From an uncultured Lachnospiraceae bacterium (lineage in GTDB: Bacteria; Bacillota; Clostridia; Lachnospirales; Lachnospiraceae): DNA of 9,258 nt. Positions 7,117 to 9,258 of this stretch are shown here, piece by piece. Below the pieces are notes generated by a model, which saw only the letters and a program-made list of their open reading frames with translations, was not told the origin of the DNA and made no database searches. The DNA is taken from contig CAJUJL010000005.1 of the NCBI GenBank assembly GCA_910586725.1, positions 1 to 9,258 on the forward strand, read 5' to 3'. Each line of letters begins with the position of its first letter. Within the stretch, counting starts at the first letter, position 1. A program made the translations under genes and the position numbers.

Positions 7117-7183
7117 ATATACAAGACTATTTTAATATTTTTCCATGGATGGCGTATTGTTCAGGGATGAGCGTAAATGATTA

Positions 7184-7217
7184 CCATAAGAATTCGCTGC
7201 AAAAGCGTTTCTTATGG
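7184..7217 (+). promoter_or_regulatory. Hairpin in the flhO leader abutting the ribosome binding site
   Basis: CCATAAGAA (7184-7192) pairs perfectly with TTCTTATGG (7209-7217), and CGC/GCG (7195-7197 with 7205-7207) can extend the stem past a small internal loop. The right arm runs directly into GGGAGG (7216-7221), a Shine-Dalgarno-like sequence, with the better placed AAGGAG at 7226-7231 just beyond. It has no T run, so it is unlikely to be a terminator; translational control or mRNA protection is possible. Confidence 0.5.
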
Positions 7218-7239
7218 GAGGTGGGAAGGAGAACTGTAG

Positions 7240-8040
7240 ATGGTTAAAGGATTATATACCGCTTATACCGGTATGATCGAAGAAATGCGGCGGATGGACG
7301 TTATGACAAATAATCTTGCCAATGCCAGCACAACCGGATTTAAGAAAGAAGGAACAGTAAATCAGTCATTTGATGCTCAGTTAGCGCTTAGAATAAAAGA
7401 TTCATCAGATATTTTACCTGCAAGAAAATTAGGCGATGTAAGTTTGGGCGTAAAAGTCGGAGAAACTTACAGAGATTATACGCAGGGGTCTTTTTATGTG
7501 ACGGATAACCCATATGACGTTGCACTGGATGGGGAAGGCTTCTTTGCAATTGAGTTTCGGAGCAAAAATGGAGAAACTTCCATTAAATATACAAGAGACG
7601 GCGCGTTTACGGTAGACAGGAACGGATATTTGATGACCAAGGACGGCGATTACGTATTAAATGCAAATGGTGCAAGGAATACGGCCGGAGGTCAGGCAAA
7701 TTATGTAAGAGTGGATCCGAACCAGGATGTTACCATTGATGCGGACGGATCGGTTTATCAGAATAATGTCCGTGTTTCTCAGATTGGAATTGTGGATTTT
7801 GCGGATTACAATTATTTGGAGAAATATGGAGAAAATTTATATGATGTGGTTCCGGGGGGACAGCTTAGAGAATCCGCAGCAAGAATAGAACAGGGCTGTC
7901 TGGAGATGTCGAACGTCAATGTTGTAACCGAGATGGTAAATATGATTACAATTACAAGGGCGTATGAGGCAAATCAGAAAATTGTTACGACAATCGATGA
8001 AACGTTAGACAAAGCTGTAAACGCAGTAGGACAGGTATAG
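7240..8040 (+). CDS. flhO: Flagellar hook-basal body rod protein, FlgF/FlhO type
   Basis: Component of the flagellar rod, the axial driveshaft through the cell envelope; exported by the flagellar type III apparatus, so no signal peptide is expected and none is seen. The 266-residue protein has the two hallmarks of the rod/hook family: the N-terminal motif NNLANASTTGFK at residues 24-35 and the C-terminal helix NVNVVTEMVNMITITRAYE from 225, which pack together as an axial coiled coil. The middle contains the FlgE/F/G-like beta domain (ALDGEGFFAIEF, YTRDGAFTVD). FlgF and FlgG are paralogues; position directly after mbl and before a better FlgG match favours FlgF/FlhO. The ATG is fixed by AAGGAG eight bases upstream. 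Expression is predicted from the sigma-D promoter at 7089-7116. Family is certain, exact subtype less so. Confidence 0.9.
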   Translation: MVKGLYTAYTGMIEEMRRMDVMTNNLANASTTGFKKEGTVNQSFDAQLALRIKDSSDILPARKLGDVSLGVKVGETYRDYTQGSFYVTDNPYDVALDGEGFFAIEFRSKNGETSIKYTRDGAFTVDRNGYLMTKDGDYVLNANGARNTAGGQANYVRVDPNQDVTIDADGSVYQNNVRVSQIGIVDFADYNYLEKYGENLYDVVPGGQLRESAARIEQGCLEMSNVNVVTEMVNMITITRAYEANQKIVTTIDETLDKAVNAVGQV

Positions 8041-8054
8041 GAGGATAAGCTGAT

Positions 8055-8870
8055 ATGATGAGATCATTGTGGACTGCGGCATCGGGAATGATTGCGCAGC
8101 AGTCAAATGTAGATACAATTTCCCACAATCTTTCAAATGTAAACACAACCGGTTATAAAGCGCAGAGAGCGGAGTTTAAGTCTTTGCTGTATCAAAATCT
8201 CCAGACAAGAACTACAACTGCCAACGGAGAGAACAAACCGGTTCCGGCGCAGGTTGGTCTTGGAACCAGAATTGCGGCAATCACTTCTACGTATACGCAG
8301 GGAGCGATGCAGGCAAGTGAAAATGATACAGATTTTGCAATAGACGGAGACGGATTCTTTGCCGTACGCGCTGACGACGGAGATGTGTATTATACGCGTA
8401 ACGGAAGTTTCTTTTGGGCTATTGGGCCGACAGGAACAACACTGTGTACATCAGATGGCTATCCGGTATTGGATTCCAATAATAATATTATTGTCGTTCC
8501 GCAGGGGATTACGAGCGGCAGCATGAAGATCAGCAATGAAGGTGAAATTGGATATTTGACAGCACAGGGAACCTACGTTTCCATGAATCAGACGATTGGT
8601 CTGCATCAATTTACCAATCCGGCAGGTTTACAGAAAATGTCAAGGAGCCTTCTTGCGGAAACAGACGCTTCCGGTGCGGCGATGAATGAAGCTACGACAA
8701 ATGGCTTGAGAAGAAGCAGCGTGCGCCAGGGATATTTGGAAGGTTCCAATGTACAGGTTGCGGATGAAATGGTGAATTTGATTATTGCACAGAGAGCTTA
8801 CGAGCTGAATTCCAAGGCGATTCAGGCATCGGATGATATGCTTCAGCAGGCAAATAGTTTAAGACGTTAG
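8055..8870 (+). CDS. flgG: Flagellar distal rod protein FlgG/FlhP
   Basis: FlgG builds the distal rod beneath the hook. The 271-residue length fits the family. The protein opens with the FlgG-like MMRSLWTAASGM and the rod motif ISHNLSNVNTTGYKAQ (22-37), has the central SGxxx-like region with AIDGDGFFAV and YTRNGSF, and ends with GYLEGSNVQVADEMVNLI and QRAYELNSKAIQ (226 onward), the conserved C-terminal export/assembly helix. Fourteen bases separate it from flhO, and its Shine-Dalgarno GGAGG begins on the last base of the flhO stop codon, suggesting coupled translation. Two ATG codons are adjacent (8055, 8058); the first gives the normal FlgG N-terminus and the shorter spacing. In B. subtilis nomenclature this position is flhP. 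Confidence 0.93.
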   Translation: MMRSLWTAASGMIAQQSNVDTISHNLSNVNTTGYKAQRAEFKSLLYQNLQTRTTTANGENKPVPAQVGLGTRIAAITSTYTQGAMQASENDTDFAIDGDGFFAVRADDGDVYYTRNGSFFWAIGPTGTTLCTSDGYPVLDSNNNIIVVPQGITSGSMKISNEGEIGYLTAQGTYVSMNQTIGLHQFTNPAGLQKMSRSLLAETDASGAAMNEATTNGLRRSSVRQGYLEGSNVQVADEMVNLIIAQRAYELNSKAIQASDDMLQQANSLRR

Positions 8871-8896
8871 GCTTGAGAAGATAGGAGGAATCGCAG

Positions 8897-9253
8897 ATGA
8901 ATATGGGAATAGACGGAATCGCGGCAATGGTGAACCAGACGGGCAGCTCGGCAGCAGGCAGCAGAGCGCAGGCGCTGCAGAATAAAGCGGGCAGCGATCT
9001 TTCCGGAGCTTCGGACGAAGAGCTGATGAATGTCTGCAAACAGTTTGAGGCATATTTTGTTGAGCAGGTAATGAAAGAAGTGGAGAAGACGATTCCAAGA
9101 AACGAGGATGAAGAAGACGCTTCTATGTCACAGCTTACAGATTATTTCAAAGACGAAATGATACAGACCCTTGCGCAGGATGTATGTGAACAGCAAAATC
9201 TGGGCCTTGCCCAACAAATGTACGAACAAATGAAACGCAATTATTCATTGTGA
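8897..9253 (+). CDS. flgJ: Stand-alone FlgJ-type rod-binding protein
   Basis: Likely a rod cap/scaffold that helps the FlgB/C/F/G subunits assemble. In enterobacteria FlgJ is about 310 residues with a C-terminal muramidase; here only the N-terminal rod-binding domain is present (118 residues). The first 35 residues are low-complexity and probably disordered; the conserved core spans about 43-114, with LMNVCKQFEAYFVEQVMK, the DYFKDEMIQTLAQ helix and NLGLAQQMYEQMKR. Such muramidase-free forms are known in Firmicutes and other phyla. AGGAGGA at 8883-8889 lies seven bases before the ATG, and the gap to flgG is 26 bp, so it is the third gene of the rod operon. The stop falls five bases before the window end, so it is complete. 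Confidence 0.85.
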   Translation: MNMGIDGIAAMVNQTGSSAAGSRAQALQNKAGSDLSGASDEELMNVCKQFEAYFVEQVMKEVEKTIPRNEDEEDASMSQLTDYFKDEMIQTLAQDVCEQQNLGLAQQMYEQMKRNYSL

Positions 9254-9258
9254 TTGCC

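Noticed and set aside
7145..7180. Eleven-codon leader peptide frame in the flhO leader
   Set aside because: No Shine-Dalgarno sequence upstream of its ATG and no regulatory codon pattern.
7117..7183. AT-rich stretch after mbl as a possible terminator
   Set aside because: No GC-rich stem precedes the T runs near 7130-7143, so it does not form an intrinsic terminator.

Overview
The window looks like a chromosomal segment of a flagellated clostridial Firmicute, most likely Lachnospiraceae-like. The reasons are the gene families, strong AGGAGG-type ribosome binding sites, the uvrB-uvrA order, and an mbl/mreB gene directly followed by flagellar rod genes, as in the Bacillus subtilis mbl-flhO-flhP arrangement. 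All genes are on the + strand. Species cannot be read from this sequence alone.

Layout. (1) 41-589: the C-terminal half of a tyrosine recombinase, a 5'-truncated relic of an integrated element, followed at 611-661 by a long hairpin that can act as a terminator. (2) 662-898: an extended -10 promoter and an unusually long (about 190 nt) uvrB leader holding several long-range inverted repeats; a 13-bp perfect inverted repeat ends just before the uvrB ribosome binding site. (3) 899-5749: uvrB and uvrA, 24 nt apart, encoding two of the three subunits of the nucleotide excision repair (UvrABC) endonuclease; uvrC is not in the window. (4) 5750-6095: a gap with a GC-rich double-hairpin palindrome after uvrA and a clear sigma-A promoter for the next gene. 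(5) 6096-7091: an MreB/Mbl-family actin homologue for cell shape. (6) 7092-7239: a near-perfect sigma-D (sigma-28) flagellar promoter whose -35 box overlaps the mbl stop codon, then a leader with a hairpin abutting the next ribosome binding site. (7) 7240-9253: flhO/flgF-like rod gene, flhP/flgG rod gene and a short stand-alone FlgJ-type rod-binding gene, tightly packed as one operon.

How it fits together. Two ordinary housekeeping modules (DNA repair; cell shape plus flagellar rod) lie beside a decayed mobile-element scar. The coding content is familiar. What deserves attention lies between the genes: the folded uvrB leader, a LexA-like half-degenerate palindrome upstream of it, the sigma-D promoter overlapping the mbl stop, the flhO leader hairpin, and a change in codon preference inside uvrB. 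I found no CRISPR array, tRNA, rRNA or complete insertion sequence, and no convincing novel protein system.
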